Of a stretch of 64,000 bases of DNA, positions 44,525-53,555 are shown one piece after another. A program made the translations under genes and the position numbers. Where the stretch lies: contig CAVVKG010000001.1 of the NCBI GenBank assembly GCA_963748925.1, positions 372,001-436,000 of the forward strand. Reading direction: 5' to 3'. Within the stretch, counting starts at the first letter, position 1. Each line of letters opens with the position of its first letter. The notes below the pieces were generated by a model. That model was not told where the DNA came from. It was given only the letters and a program-made list of their open reading frames with translations, and ran no database searches. Source of the DNA: Cryomorpha sp963748925. Lineage in GTDB: Bacteria > Bacteroidota > Bacteroidia > Flavobacteriales_D > Cryomorphaceae.

Positions 44525-46153
44525 TTACCTTTCCACAACTAATTTATGTGTTACTTTTTGACTTGAAGTTTGAAGAGTAATAAGATAAATACTACCGTAA
44601 GTAAGGTCAATTAATTCTTTGTTATATAAGTTTTTACCTTCGCTTAAGTTGTCCAGAAGTACTTCGTTTATCAAATTACCTTTGGTATCAAAAATAGAAA
44701 TGGTCACGTCATCTTTTTCCATTAGATTGAATGAAATATTAAGTATGCCATCATTTGGATTGGGGTAAATCATTAAGTTCAAAGTATTGGTGCTTGACTG
44801 ATTTAAGTCATCCACAGACAATGCAATTGATTTCTTTATGAAAACCTTAAATATTTGATTGTTGGCGTTGCTCTGAGTACCGTCATTGGTAAAGAAAATA
44901 TTTGGCTGGCTACTGCTAATCCCTCCAAAAATATAACCGATCAAGATACTATCAGTCGTCACCTCATCTAATTTGAGTACTCCATTTTCGAAACTTGGAA
45001 AATTTGAATTAGGTATGAATTCTGCCCCTGCACCCAGTAGGGCCGGCATCACTATCGGCAGCTTATACTCTGCCATATTTCCTGATCCATCTCTCGTTAC
45101 ACGCGCAATGGTATTTACAAAAGGCACATTGTCATCCTGAACTAAGGTGCCGTCCACATCATAGAATTGAGCCATTCCTCCAAAGAAAACCGTATGCATT
45201 TCATTATTTATATCAGAGTATAATGGGAGGGAAGGACAATGATAATGATTGTAATACTGTAGAAAAGAGTCATTTGGAGTGTACCCGTCAGAATCTACTG
45301 TTACTGAATTTAAAAAGGGTAAATCTATTAAAGGCTGGAAAACCCCAGAAAACATGGTGATTCCTTCGTTACCATTGGGTAAAATTTGTACATCTGCATT
45401 GTAGTCCCTTCTATGTAATTCTGCAGGATCATTAAATGGTGGTAAATGCGTAATGCTTATAGTCGTGCCATTGTCCAAAAGATTGAACTTTCTAATTGCA
45501 TTGGTGTATTCCTGAATAAATCCGGGGCCGTTATTGGGACCCATTGGGTTATATCTTCCAATAAATTTTTGACCTCCCAACAGGTAGTAGGTGCCATCAA
45601 TTTTTTTTAACTGACCACCAGTTACTTGGAATTCTGTATCTGTAATTTGTCTGAAGAAACTGGTGAAATCATTATTTGAGATGATGGCGCTTATTACATC
45701 CGGAACCTTTATCGCTGTTAAGGTTGCGAAAGTTGTATGGTCACCTTCTATATCACTATATCCGTATCCACCAAGGCAATACAAATAATCACCTTCTTGC
45801 ACATACTCCATATTTGTGGAGCTTAATGATTCCTGTATAGCTGTGGGTAATGAGGTGAGCGGTGCTGACCATTTTTCTTGCGAAATAGGATCAACTACAA
45901 TAAGTTGATTATTGTGCCCTGCAAGATCAAATGCTGCCCAAGGTTGCCTCCTGTGTAAACCGTCTAAGCGACCTCCAACAATTAGCCATTTGCCATTATC
46001 CTGACCAAATGCGAAAGATTGAATACCGCCCAAACCTGAAATAGTCATTGGCTCAAGACTAATCTCGAATGGGTCACTTTGGGCAAAACTATAATTTGAA
46101 ATTAGCAAAACCATCAGGAAAAATAAGACCTTAACTTTATTAATTATTTCCAT
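44525..46153 (-). CDS. T9SS-exported Kelch-like protein
   Basis: A 542-residue protein with a signal peptide (ending YSFAQ), a large beta-rich region with Kelch/galactose-oxidase-like strands (KWLIVGGRLDGL, YLYCLGGYGYSDI, TYYLLGGQKFIG, VFFGGMAQFYD, IGYIFGGISSS) and a C-terminal type A T9SS sorting domain (about 460-542: LMIYPNPNDGILNISF to KVTHKLVVER). The sorting domain predicts export through the type IX system and attachment to the cell surface or release. No catalytic residues can be named. It is transcribed alone. Confidence 0.9.
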   Translation of the reverse strand: MEIINKVKVLFFLMVLLISNYSFAQSDPFEISLEPMTISGLGGIQSFAFGQDNGKWLIVGGRLDGLHRRQPWAAFDLAGHNNQLIVVDPISQEKWSAPLTSLPTAIQESLSSTNMEYVQEGDYLYCLGGYGYSDIEGDHTTFATLTAIKVPDVISAIISNNDFTSFFRQITDTEFQVTGGQLKKIDGTYYLLGGQKFIGRYNPMGPNNGPGFIQEYTNAIRKFNLLDNGTTISITHLPPFNDPAELHRRDYNADVQILPNGNEGITMFSGVFQPLIDLPFLNSVTVDSDGYTPNDSFLQYYNHYHCPSLPLYSDINNEMHTVFFGGMAQFYDVDGTLVQDDNVPFVNTIARVTRDGSGNMAEYKLPIVMPALLGAGAEFIPNSNFPSFENGVLKLDEVTTDSILIGYIFGGISSSQPNIFFTNDGTQSNANNQIFKVFIKKSIALSVDDLNQSSTNTLNLMIYPNPNDGILNISFNLMEKDDVTISIFDTKGNLINEVLLDNLSEGKNLYNKELIDLTYGSIYLITLQTSSQKVTHKLVVER

Positions 46154-46361
46154 AATATTGACCTATAGTCGGGTTGTTTAGAAACATCTGATTTCTACTT
46201 TCTTCATTAATGCATTTTTTTTAAAAACGCACTAGAAATCTCCGTCGAACTGTTTTGATATTCTAACTATGGAGCCAAGGTAAATGAAAACCATCGCATG
46301 CTGTGTAACCAATGTTACACTTGTTTTTATTAAGGTAAGTCTTTATTCATATTATAATTCT

Positions 46362-46949
46362 CTACTTATTTCTTTGCTTTAGAACATCTTCAATCTCTTC
46401 AAGATAAAACCCTTTTGCTTTGAGTAAGATTAGGAAGTGATACAGTAAATCGGCAGCTTCATTTTTAAATAGATCGCTGTTGTTGTCTTTAGCCTCAATA
46501 ACCAATTCCACCGCTTCTTCACCAACTTTTTGTGCGACTTTATTGATTCCTTTTTTATACAATTTATTGGTATAAGAAGTCTCTACATTTTCGTCTATTC
46601 GCATGTGAATCGTTTGTTCCAGTTCATACAAAAACGATCTTGGAGGTAATGTATTGAAGCATGACATTGAGCCAGTGTGGCAGGTTGGGCCATCGGCTTT
46701 AGCCATGATTAGCAAAGAGTCGTTATCGCAATCTAAATGAACTTGGTTTACCCAAAGAAAATTACCTGATGTTTCACCTTTGGTCCATAGTCTATTTTTG
46801 CTTCTACTAAAAAAGGTCACTTTTTTTTCTGAAAGCGTTTTGGTAAAAGCTTCTTCATTCATATATCCCAGCATTAAAACTTGCAGGCTTGATGAATCTT
46901 GAACAACTACAGGAATCAATCCGTTTGTTTTTGAAAAATCGGGGTTCAT
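46362..46949 (-). CDS. hisIE: Bifunctional phosphoribosyl-AMP cyclohydrolase / phosphoribosyl-ATP pyrophosphatase
   Basis: A 195-residue fusion for steps 2 and 3 of histidine synthesis. HisI covers about 1-105 with the zinc/magnesium motif DCDNDSLLIMAKADGPTCHT. HisE covers about 110-195 with VGEEAVELVIEA and EAADLLYHFLILL. It is the last gene of the operon, overlapping hisF by 4 bp (ATGA). Confidence 0.97.
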   Translation of the reverse strand: MNPDFSKTNGLIPVVVQDSSSLQVLMLGYMNEEAFTKTLSEKKVTFFSRSKNRLWTKGETSGNFLWVNQVHLDCDNDSLLIMAKADGPTCHTGSMSCFNTLPPRSFLYELEQTIHMRIDENVETSYTNKLYKKGINKVAQKVGEEAVELVIEAKDNNSDLFKNEAADLLYHFLILLKAKGFYLEEIEDVLKQRNK

Positions 46950-47707
46950 AATCGAATGGGAATTTTTTTTGTTTGTAAAAAGAGTTTGAGTTCAGGTATT
47001 GGTATTTCCGAGAAATGAAAAACGCTGGCAGCCAATGCTCCAGTGGCTTTTGTTTGCGTAAATACTTCTGCAAAATGTTCTTTGTTACCGGCGCCTCCGG
47101 AAGCAATAACCGGAACCGAAACCGCTTCGGAAATGGCTCGGGTAATATTGCATTCGAATCCGTTCTTTGTTCCGTCGTTATTCATTGAGGTTAATAAGAT
47201 TTCGCCAGCACCCAAAGTCGTTCCGCTCTTTGCCCAATCAAGGGCTTTTAAGTGAGTTTTAATACGACCTCCGCTTCGAAAAACAATCCATTCATTGCCG
47301 ATTAATTTCGTGTCAATCGCCAATACAATGCATTGATTGCCAAAAGTATTGGCGATTTCAGAAATCATTTGGGGGCGAAGAATTGCAGAAGAGTTAATAC
47401 TTATTTTGTCGGCTCCTGAACCAATGATAGCCTTCGCGTCTTCGAGACTATTAATTCCTCCTCCCACTGTAAAAGGTATGTTGATTTCTGATGCAATGCG
47501 GGTTACCAATTTCGTCAGGGTTTTTCGTTTTTCCAGCGTAGCGGTAATATCAAGAAAGACCAATTCGTCCGCTCCCTCTTCAACATAGCGCTGAGCCAAC
47601 TCTATAGGGTCGCCGGCATCCCTTATGTTTTCAAAGTTGATGCCTTTTACGGTGCGGTTGTTCTGTATGTCCAGGCAGGGAATAATTCTTCTCTTTAGCA
47701 TAATCAA
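46946..47707 (-). CDS. hisF: Imidazole glycerol phosphate synthase subunit HisF
   Basis: A 253-residue cyclase subunit that uses the ammonia from HisH to make IGP and AICAR. It has the barrel signatures RRIIPCLDIQNNRTVKG (catalytic Asp in CLDI) and AIDTKLIGNEW (the second Asp), and the phosphate-binding GGGINS and ASGGAG. It starts inside the hisA stop (ATGA overlap). The true start may be the ATG two codons downstream (MLKRRIIP). Confidence 0.97.
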   Translation of the reverse strand: MIMLKRRIIPCLDIQNNRTVKGINFENIRDAGDPIELAQRYVEEGADELVFLDITATLEKRKTLTKLVTRIASEINIPFTVGGGINSLEDAKAIIGSGADKISINSSAILRPQMISEIANTFGNQCIVLAIDTKLIGNEWIVFRSGGRIKTHLKALDWAKSGTTLGAGEILLTSMNNDGTKNGFECNITRAISEAVSVPVIASGGAGNKEHFAEVFTQTKATGALAASVFHFSEIPIPELKLFLQTKKIPIRL

Positions 47708-48414
47708 CTCCCTAGTTCTTTAAGATTAATAGTTCTTTCATAAATCGCTTTTCCGATAATGGCGCCTTCACAACCCAATTCTTTTAAATGCTTGATATCA
47801 TTCATTGTGGTAATTCCACCACTGGCGATAAGCTTGGTATTCTGGGTCGCAGAAACAATTTCACTATAGAGGTCAAATGCGGGCCCTGAAAGCATTCCAT
47901 CTTTGTCAATATCTGTCACTATTGCATACTGTGTCCCGATTTTTTCATATTCCTGGATAAATGAAATAACGTCTTGATGACTACTTTTTAGCCAGCCATT
48001 GGTGGCAATTTTCCGATTCTTACAATCTGCTCCTAAAATGATTTTGTCTGATCCGTATTTCTGCAGCCATTTCTGCATTAATAATGGATTTTGCGCTGCG
48101 ATACTTCCTATTGTGATTTGTTTGGCACCTGAATTAAAAGCAACTTCCACATCCTCCTCCGATTTTATTCCACCACCGAAATCGATAATCAGATTTGTTT
48201 TTGAAGCTAATATTTCCAACGACTTATAATTCATGATTTTTTTGGCTTTGGCACCGTCGAGATCAACTACATGCAGGTATTTTATTCCTGCGTTTTCGAA
48301 CATTAAAGCTATTTCGAGTGGGTTTTCGCTGTATGTTTTTTTGGTAGCATAATCACCTTTTGTAAGTCGCACGCATTTCCCGTCTATAATATCTATGGCA
48401 GGTATTATTCTCAT
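47704..48414 (-). CDS. hisA: ProFAR isomerase HisA
   Basis: A 236-residue TIM-barrel isomerase. The catalytic Asp lies in IPAIDIIDGKCVRLTKGDY, the second in YAIVTDIDKDGMLSG, and phosphate is bound by FGGGIKS and ASGGI. It overlaps hisH and hisF by 4 bp on each side. Confidence 0.96.
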   Translation of the reverse strand: MRIIPAIDIIDGKCVRLTKGDYATKKTYSENPLEIALMFENAGIKYLHVVDLDGAKAKKIMNYKSLEILASKTNLIIDFGGGIKSEEDVEVAFNSGAKQITIGSIAAQNPLLMQKWLQKYGSDKIILGADCKNRKIATNGWLKSSHQDVISFIQEYEKIGTQYAIVTDIDKDGMLSGPAFDLYSEIVSATQNTKLIASGGITTMNDIKHLKELGCEGAIIGKAIYERTINLKELGS

Positions 48415-48991
48415 AAGCTTAAAAAGTTTTTAAGAACCTGTAATCCGACTTGTGCAGATTTCTCAGGGTGAAATTGTGTCGCGTAAAAATTATTCTTTCT
48501 CAAAGCCGCACTGAAAGGCAGAATATAGTCAGTAGTAGCAATGGTTTCATCGCTTAATTCCGCATAGTAACTGTGCACAAAATAACAATCGTGTTCTGGC
48601 CGAACGTTCTCAAATAGTGCGGTTTTTACGGAAGTGAAATTATTCCATCCGGTATGCGGAACGAGGTCTTGAGGAGGGAATTTCTTGACTCTCGTATTGA
48701 AAATACCCAAGTCCCTAGCGTATTGCCTTCCTCAGAGTGCTCACACATAAGCTGCATTCCGAGACAGATGCCAAGTACGGGTTGTTTAAGCATTTTAATC
48801 GCCTTATCCAGTTCTTTTTCTATAAGGTGCTTCATCGCAGAGCCGGCTTCTCCAACGCCCGGAAAGACCACTTTGTCAGCTGATTTCAGTACTTCAATTT
48901 CGTCAGTTGTTACCGTCGGATATCCCAACTTATTAATCGCGTTTTCTACGGAGGTTACATTGCCCGCATTGTACTTTAATATGGCTATCAT
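48411..48991 (-). pseudogene. hisH: HisH glutamine amidotransferase, frame broken
   Basis: This is the glutaminase subunit of IGP synthase, split over two frames. The first (48626-48991) carries the start (MIAILKYNAGNVTSVENA) and the nucleophile region GICLGMQLM, with Cys in LGICLG. The second (to 48411) carries LGIFNTRVKKFPPQD, FVHSYY and the catalytic-triad end ATQFHPEKS (His and Glu). The break lies near 48707-48716, where EEGNT should run directly into LGIF. It is equivalent to one missing or two extra bases. All catalytic residues remain across the two pieces. In an otherwise complete his operon this is more likely a sequence error or a very recent mutation than old decay. Confidence 0.88.
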
Positions 48992-50079
48992 AGAGTTCCT
49001 TTTGTACTGGGTATGTTATAAAGTTCTGTTTTGGTCACGGCCATTTTCAACGCCTTTGCAAAAGCCTTGAAAATGGATTCTATTTTGTGGTGCTCATTCT
49101 TTCCTTCAGCTTTAATATTCAAGTTGCAGCGCGCCTGATCACTAAAGGATTTGAAAAAATGAATAAACATTTCTGTTGGTACATCTCCTATTTTTTCTCT
49201 GCTGAAAGTAGCATCCCACTCAAGCCAAGGTCGGCCTCCAAAATCAATGGCTACCTGTGCAAGACAATCGTCCATGGGTAGCAAAAAGCCGTACCGCTCT
49301 ATTGCTTTTTTGCTTCCCAGCGCTTTTTGAAAAGCATCTCCCAATGCAATAGCCGTATCCTCTATGGTATGGTGTTCATCAATTTCCAGATCGCCCTTAA
49401 CCTGTATCGTTAAGTTCAGATTTCCATGTTTGGAAATTTGCTCTAGCATATGGTCAAAAAATGGCAGACCTGTATCAATTGAAGATTGTCCGCTTCCATC
49501 GAGATCGACTTCTATCAATATTTCTGTTTCGAGTGTTTTTCTATTCACTTTCCCAATACGTGGAATGGATTTTAGATAGCGGTATATTTCATTCCAATCT
49601 GTTGTAATCAGGTTTGCAGCAGCCGATTTATCGGTATGGATAAAAATGGATTTGGCGCCTAAATTTTCAGCCAGTTGCACATCCGATTTTCTATCTCCAA
49701 TCACAAATGAGTTTTGTAAATCGTAATCTCCATAAATGTATTTGGCCATCATTCCCAAGCCGGGTTTTCGGGTGGATTTATTCTCGTGCTCAAAAGAAGG
49801 ATCGATATAGATATCCGTAAAGTTCACTCCTTCGTTTTTCAGTGTTTGAATAATGAAATCCTGAACAGGGTAGAAGGTGTTCTCAGGAAAGGTGTCTGTC
49901 CCCAGCCCGTCCTGGTTAGACACCATAACAAATTCAAAGTTTAACTCTTTTGCAATTCGCGCAAGACTGCTGATAGCATTTGGAAGAAATTCCAGCTTTT
50001 GGAAACTGTCGATTTGAAAATCAGCTGGTTCCTTAATGATCGTTCCGTCTCTGTCTATAAATAATACTTTCTTAGCCAT
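48988..50079 (-). CDS. hisB: Bifunctional histidinol-phosphatase / IGP dehydratase
   Basis: A 363-residue fusion. The HAD-type histidinol-phosphate phosphatase covers about 1-165 (DRDGTIIKEP, SNQDGLGTD, GDRKSDVQLAENLG). The imidazoleglycerol-phosphate dehydratase covers about 170-363 (FFDHMLEQISKHG, DEHHTIEDTAIALGDA, DDCLAQVAIDFGGR, EGKNEHHKIESIFKAFAKAL). It overlaps hisC by 8 bp and hisH by 4 bp. Confidence 0.97.
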   Translation of the reverse strand: MAKKVLFIDRDGTIIKEPADFQIDSFQKLEFLPNAISSLARIAKELNFEFVMVSNQDGLGTDTFPENTFYPVQDFIIQTLKNEGVNFTDIYIDPSFEHENKSTRKPGLGMMAKYIYGDYDLQNSFVIGDRKSDVQLAENLGAKSIFIHTDKSAAANLITTDWNEIYRYLKSIPRIGKVNRKTLETEILIEVDLDGSGQSSIDTGLPFFDHMLEQISKHGNLNLTIQVKGDLEIDEHHTIEDTAIALGDAFQKALGSKKAIERYGFLLPMDDCLAQVAIDFGGRPWLEWDATFSREKIGDVPTEMFIHFFKSFSDQARCNLNIKAEGKNEHHKIESIFKAFAKALKMAVTKTELYNIPSTKGTL

Positions 50080-51109
50080 TGGAAATATTTTGTAAAGCGT
50101 TTAGTAATCTTTTATTCTCTGCTGATGATCCCACCGTAATTCTCACGGCGTTCTTTACCACTGAATTTCGGTTTCTGATGACGATTTGTTGTTTGACCAA
50201 TTTGGAGTACAAATCATTGGCGTCAGCAACCTCTACCAGCAGGAAATTTGCATCGGATGGGTGTATTTTCCGAACAAATCTGAAAGACTGAAGATTTTGA
50301 ATTAGTTTTTCTTTTTCATTTAATATTTCAACTACATTCTGTCGGTATTCTGATTCCTTCTTTAATGCATCCAAGGCTACCCGCTGATTTACAGTGCTTA
50401 TGTTATATGGAGGTTTTATTTTCTTGAAATACGATAATATTTCTTTGCTCATAAAGGCAATTCCCAATCGTATTCCCGCCAGGCCCCAGGCTTTACTCAG
50501 TGTTTGACTTACAATTAAATTTGGGTAGGAGCTTAGTTTTTCAATAAAAGATGCCTCTGTACAAAAATCAATATAGGCTTCATCCAAAATCAAAATCCCA
50601 TTGAAGTTTTGGAGAATGTACTCGATATCGGCAGTTTTCATCAGGTTTCCTGTTGGATTATTAGGCGAACAGAGCATAATCAATTTTAAATCCGGATCCG
50701 AAAAAAAGAGTTTCAGCGCTTTTCTATCAATTTGAAACGCTTTGTTTAATGGTAGTTTTATAAGTTCTACCGCGTTTATCATTGCCGAGACTTCATACAT
50801 TCCGTAGGTTGGAGTAAAAGTCAATGCCTTGTCCTTATTGGGTTCGCAGAATATTCTGAACGCCAGATCTATTATCTCATCACTTCCGTTTCCTAAAAAG
50901 ATTTGATTCGGATTTACGTTCTTTAGTTCAGCGATTCGGTTTTTTAAATCTGTTTGATTTGGATCGGGATAGCGATTGTAATTTCCGAAGGGATTTTCAT
51001 TTGCATCTAAAAATACTCCTTGTTTCCCTGTGTATTCTTCTCTGGCACTTGAATAAGGTGCCAGGTTTTGAATATTTTTTCTAACGAGATTACGCATACT
51101 ATTCTTCAT
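50072..51109 (-). CDS. hisC: Histidinol-phosphate aminotransferase
   Basis: A 345-residue class I/II PLP enzyme. Visible motifs are LDANENPFGNYNRYPDP, NGSDEIIDLAFR, CSPNNPTGNLM, LDEAYIDF and the PLP lysine in SQTLSKAWGLAGIRLG. The frame overlaps hisD by 11 bp. The internal ATG four codons down (MRNLVRKN) would remove most of that overlap and may be the true start. Confidence 0.96.
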   Translation of the reverse strand: MKNSMRNLVRKNIQNLAPYSSAREEYTGKQGVFLDANENPFGNYNRYPDPNQTDLKNRIAELKNVNPNQIFLGNGSDEIIDLAFRIFCEPNKDKALTFTPTYGMYEVSAMINAVELIKLPLNKAFQIDRKALKLFFSDPDLKLIMLCSPNNPTGNLMKTADIEYILQNFNGILILDEAYIDFCTEASFIEKLSSYPNLIVSQTLSKAWGLAGIRLGIAFMSKEILSYFKKIKPPYNISTVNQRVALDALKKESEYRQNVVEILNEKEKLIQNLQSFRFVRKIHPSDANFLLVEVADANDLYSKLVKQQIVIRNRNSVVKNAVRITVGSSAENKRLLNALQNISNG

Positions 51110-52391
51110 TGTTAATCTTATTCAAACGAATGGAGACGGCATTTTTATGTGCAAATAATTCCTCGGCTTCAGCCATAACTTCAATTGTTTTTCCGATGTT
51201 TTGAAGTCCGGTTTTTGTAATTTTCTGAAAGGTTATTTTCTTCAGAAAGCTATCTAAGGAAACGCCACTATAACTCCGTGCATACCCATTTGTAGGCAAG
51301 GTGTGATTGGTTCCGCTGGCGTAATCTCCAGCGCTCTCACACGAATAATTACCTAGAAAAACGGAACCCGCATTTTGAATTTTTTCTGCATAACCTTCGG
51401 CATCCTCGAGTGCTAAGATCAAATGTTCGGGGGCATAAATATTACTGAAGTCGATGCACTCGTTGATTGTATCAAAAACGATTGAAAAACTGTTTTCAAG
51501 TGCTTTTTTTGCCAGTTCAGCTCTGGGTAGGTTTTGAAGCTGGCTTTTTAATGCATTTTTGATTTTTTCAATTAGGGATGCATCATCTGTAACAAGCACC
51601 ACCTGGCTATCTGCTCCATGCTCAGCCTGGGATAACAAGTCTGAGGCCACAAAATTGGCGTCTGCTGATTGATCTGCAATAACCAGCACTTCGCTGGGAC
51701 CTGCAGGCATATCGATAGCTACACCTGCTTGCTGAACCAGTTCTTTGGCTTTTGTGACATATTGATTTCCCGGTCCAAAAATCTTGTCCACCCTGTTAAT
51801 ACTTTCCGTGCCGTACGCAAGTGCTGCTATGGCTTGTGCTCCGCCAACTTTATAAATTTCGGTTATTCCCAGAAAGGATGCTGTGTACAAAATAGCAGGA
51901 TTTATGTTTTCACTTTTGTCTGGTGGTGTACATAGAATAATTCGCTTGCAACTGGCAATTTGGGCAGGAATAGCGAGCATCAGAATAGTTGAGAAAAGGG
52001 GAGCCGTTCCTCCCGGAATATATAATCCCACATTTTCGATGCCCACACTTTTGCGCCAGCAGCTAACTCCAGGCATTGTTTCTACAGGTTGCTCAACACT
52101 TTTCTGCGATACGTGAAAGGATCTTATATTAGTAGCTGCAACAGAAATAGCTTCCTTTAGTTCTGCGCTAACCTGTGATATAGCTCTTTCTGTTTCCATG
52201 GAAGTTACTTTGAGGTTTTCTAACTGAACATGGTCAAATTGCAGGGCAAATTCCCTTAAAGCTTGATCGCCGTTGAGCTGAACTTGGCTGATTATGTTTC
52301 GCACTTTATCTTCCAGACTTACTGATTGAAATCTAGGTCTTTGACTTATCGAAGCCCATTCTTGAAAAGGCGGATTTATGTATGTTTTCAT
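51099..52391 (-). CDS. hisD: Histidinol dehydrogenase
   Basis: A 430-residue NAD- and zinc-dependent enzyme for the last two oxidations of histidine synthesis. It has NVGLYIPGGTAPLFSTI, the GPGNQYVTKAK segment, DMPAGPSEVLVIAD, and the metal/catalytic region APEHLILALEDAE with SAGDYASGTNHTLPT. It starts 18 bp after hisG. Confidence 0.97.
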   Translation of the reverse strand: MKTYINPPFQEWASISQRPRFQSVSLEDKVRNIISQVQLNGDQALREFALQFDHVQLENLKVTSMETERAISQVSAELKEAISVAATNIRSFHVSQKSVEQPVETMPGVSCWRKSVGIENVGLYIPGGTAPLFSTILMLAIPAQIASCKRIILCTPPDKSENINPAILYTASFLGITEIYKVGGAQAIAALAYGTESINRVDKIFGPGNQYVTKAKELVQQAGVAIDMPAGPSEVLVIADQSADANFVASDLLSQAEHGADSQVVLVTDDASLIEKIKNALKSQLQNLPRAELAKKALENSFSIVFDTINECIDFSNIYAPEHLILALEDAEGYAEKIQNAGSVFLGNYSCESAGDYASGTNHTLPTNGYARSYSGVSLDSFLKKITFQKITKTGLQNIGKTIEVMAEAEELFAHKNAVSIRLNKINNEE

Positions 52392-52409
52392 TTTTAGAAT
52401 TCTATGTGC

Positions 52410-53267
52410 TTAAACAATCATTTTTTCAATGGGAACTACTAGAATACCTTCTGCTCCGGCTTCTTTCAATTCTTCTATGACATCCCAAAATTTATCTTCG
52501 CCAATTACGGAGTGAAGGCTGCTCCAGCCTTTTTTAGCTAAGGGTAGGAGAGTAGGGCTATTCATGCCGGGAAGTATTTTTTGAATTTTTGCTAATTTTT
52601 CGTTTGGAGCATTGAGTAAGATATACTTGTTCTCTTTCGCCTTTTGAACAGACCTGATTCGAAACAACAATTTGTCTAAAATTTCCTGCTTTTCGAACTT
52701 CAAATTTTCGGAAGCAACTAAAACGGCCTCGCTGCTCAGTACTTTTTCTGACTCTTTTAGTCCGTTTGACAATAGTGTACTTCCACTACTTACGATATCA
52801 CAGATTCCGTCTGCGAGTCCAATTCCCGGAGCAATTTCTACGCTTCCCGAAATGACTTCAATCGTTGCTTTGATGTTGTTTTTCTGGAAATAGTCTGATA
52901 GAATATTGGGATATGAAGTGGCGATTTTTTTATTATTGAAATAGCTTAAACCCGTGTAGCTTACCTCTTTGGGAATTGCCAAACTCAATCTGCATGCAGA
53001 AAATCCTAATTTCTCAACAATACTGATATTTTTTTGGCTTTCTAAGAAGACATTTTCGCCAATGATCCCTATATCAGCAACCTTCTGCTCTACATATTCG
53101 GGAATATCATCATCGCGAAGAAATAATACTTCGACTGGAAAATTTGTTGATTCAGTAATCAATTTTCCTCCTCCGTTTGGTAGTTTAATACCACATTCTT
53201 CAATAAGTCGGAGAGACTTTTCGTTTAATCTGCCACTTTTTTGGATGGCAATTTTTAGTTTACTCAT
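52410..53267 (-). CDS. hisG: ATP phosphoribosyltransferase, long form
   Basis: A 285-residue first enzyme of the pathway, of the long type with a C-terminal ACT-like regulatory domain (about 210-285, ending VVPIEKMIV), which normally gives histidine feedback inhibition. The phosphoribosyl-binding loop lies around GLADGICDIVSSGSTL. It is the first structural gene, 52 bp downstream of the attenuator hairpin. Confidence 0.97.
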   Translation of the reverse strand: MSKLKIAIQKSGRLNEKSLRLIEECGIKLPNGGGKLITESTNFPVEVLFLRDDDIPEYVEQKVADIGIIGENVFLESQKNISIVEKLGFSACRLSLAIPKEVSYTGLSYFNNKKIATSYPNILSDYFQKNNIKATIEVISGSVEIAPGIGLADGICDIVSSGSTLLSNGLKESEKVLSSEAVLVASENLKFEKQEILDKLLFRIRSVQKAKENKYILLNAPNEKLAKIQKILPGMNSPTLLPLAKKGWSSLHSVIGEDKFWDVIEELKEAGAEGILVVPIEKMIV

Positions 53268-53318
53268 TTTTCTTTTTATGAAAATTGTTTGAGTAAATCT
53301 TATTGCGAAAAGTCTTGT

Positions 53319-53355
53319 AAAAGAAAAATCCCGTTTGATTTACTCAAACGGGATT
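53319..53355 (-). terminator. His operon attenuator (intrinsic terminator)
   Basis: A perfect 12-bp stem (AATCCCGTTTGA / TCAAACGGGATT, arms 53344-53355 and 53327-53338) with a 5-base loop. On the minus strand it is followed by TTTTTCTTTT. It lies between the leader-peptide stop and hisG. Confidence 0.9.
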
Positions 53356-53382
53356 AGATATTCTATTTAGAACATATCATGA

Positions 53383-53433
53383 TCACCTCGCTTGAGAGCA
53401 AGAATGAAAATGATGATGTAGTTGATTAAACAT
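53383..53433 (-). CDS. hisL: His operon leader peptide
   Basis: A 16-residue frame, MFNQLHHHFHSCSQAR, on the minus strand between promoter box and attenuator. Residues 6-10 are H-H-H-F-H, four histidines in five codons, which is the hallmark of his leader peptides. A purine-rich AAAGGA lies about 6 nt upstream of the ATG. Stalling at the His codons when charged tRNA-His is scarce would favour read-through into hisG. Its last codons form one strand of the predicted antiterminator. Confidence 0.85.
   Translation of the reverse strand: MFNQLHHHFHSCSQAR
53385..53395 (-). promoter_or_regulatory. Predicted antiterminator strand in hisL
   Basis: TCAAGCGAGGT, which covers the last codons of the leader, can pair with the 5' terminator arm (53344-53355) in 10 of 11 positions counting two G-U pairs. 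A ribosome at the leader stop would cover it, letting the terminator form. One stalled at the His codons may leave it free. A second small hairpin (53357-53378) lies between. Confidence 0.55.
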
Positions 53434-53452
53434 ATTTTTCCTTTTGGAGGGG

Positions 53453-53460
53453 CAAATATA
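53453..53460 (-). promoter_or_regulatory. Putative -7 box of the his operon
   Basis: TATATTTG on the minus strand, exact TAnnTTTG match, 19 bp upstream of the leader ATG. A start site near 53446 would place the leader peptide at the very 5' end, as attenuation needs. No clear -33 TTG. Confidence 0.6.
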
Positions 53461-53555
53461 GGAATATTTTTAATTGGGTGAGTTTTGAGATTTTTTTTAA
53501 TTCATGTACGGTGTAAAGTAAAGTTGACCCGTCCTGCCGCTCCTTATGAAAATTA

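Noticed and set aside
44525..46153. Galactose oxidase enzyme call for the Kelch-like T9SS protein
   Set aside because: Kelch-like strands are present, but the copper ligands and Cys-Tyr pair cannot be recognised.
48411..48710. Second half of hisH as an independent gene starting at TTG 48710
   Set aside because: It contains only the C-terminal half of the amidotransferase, lacks the nucleophile cysteine, and continues the first half exactly at the family-conserved junction.
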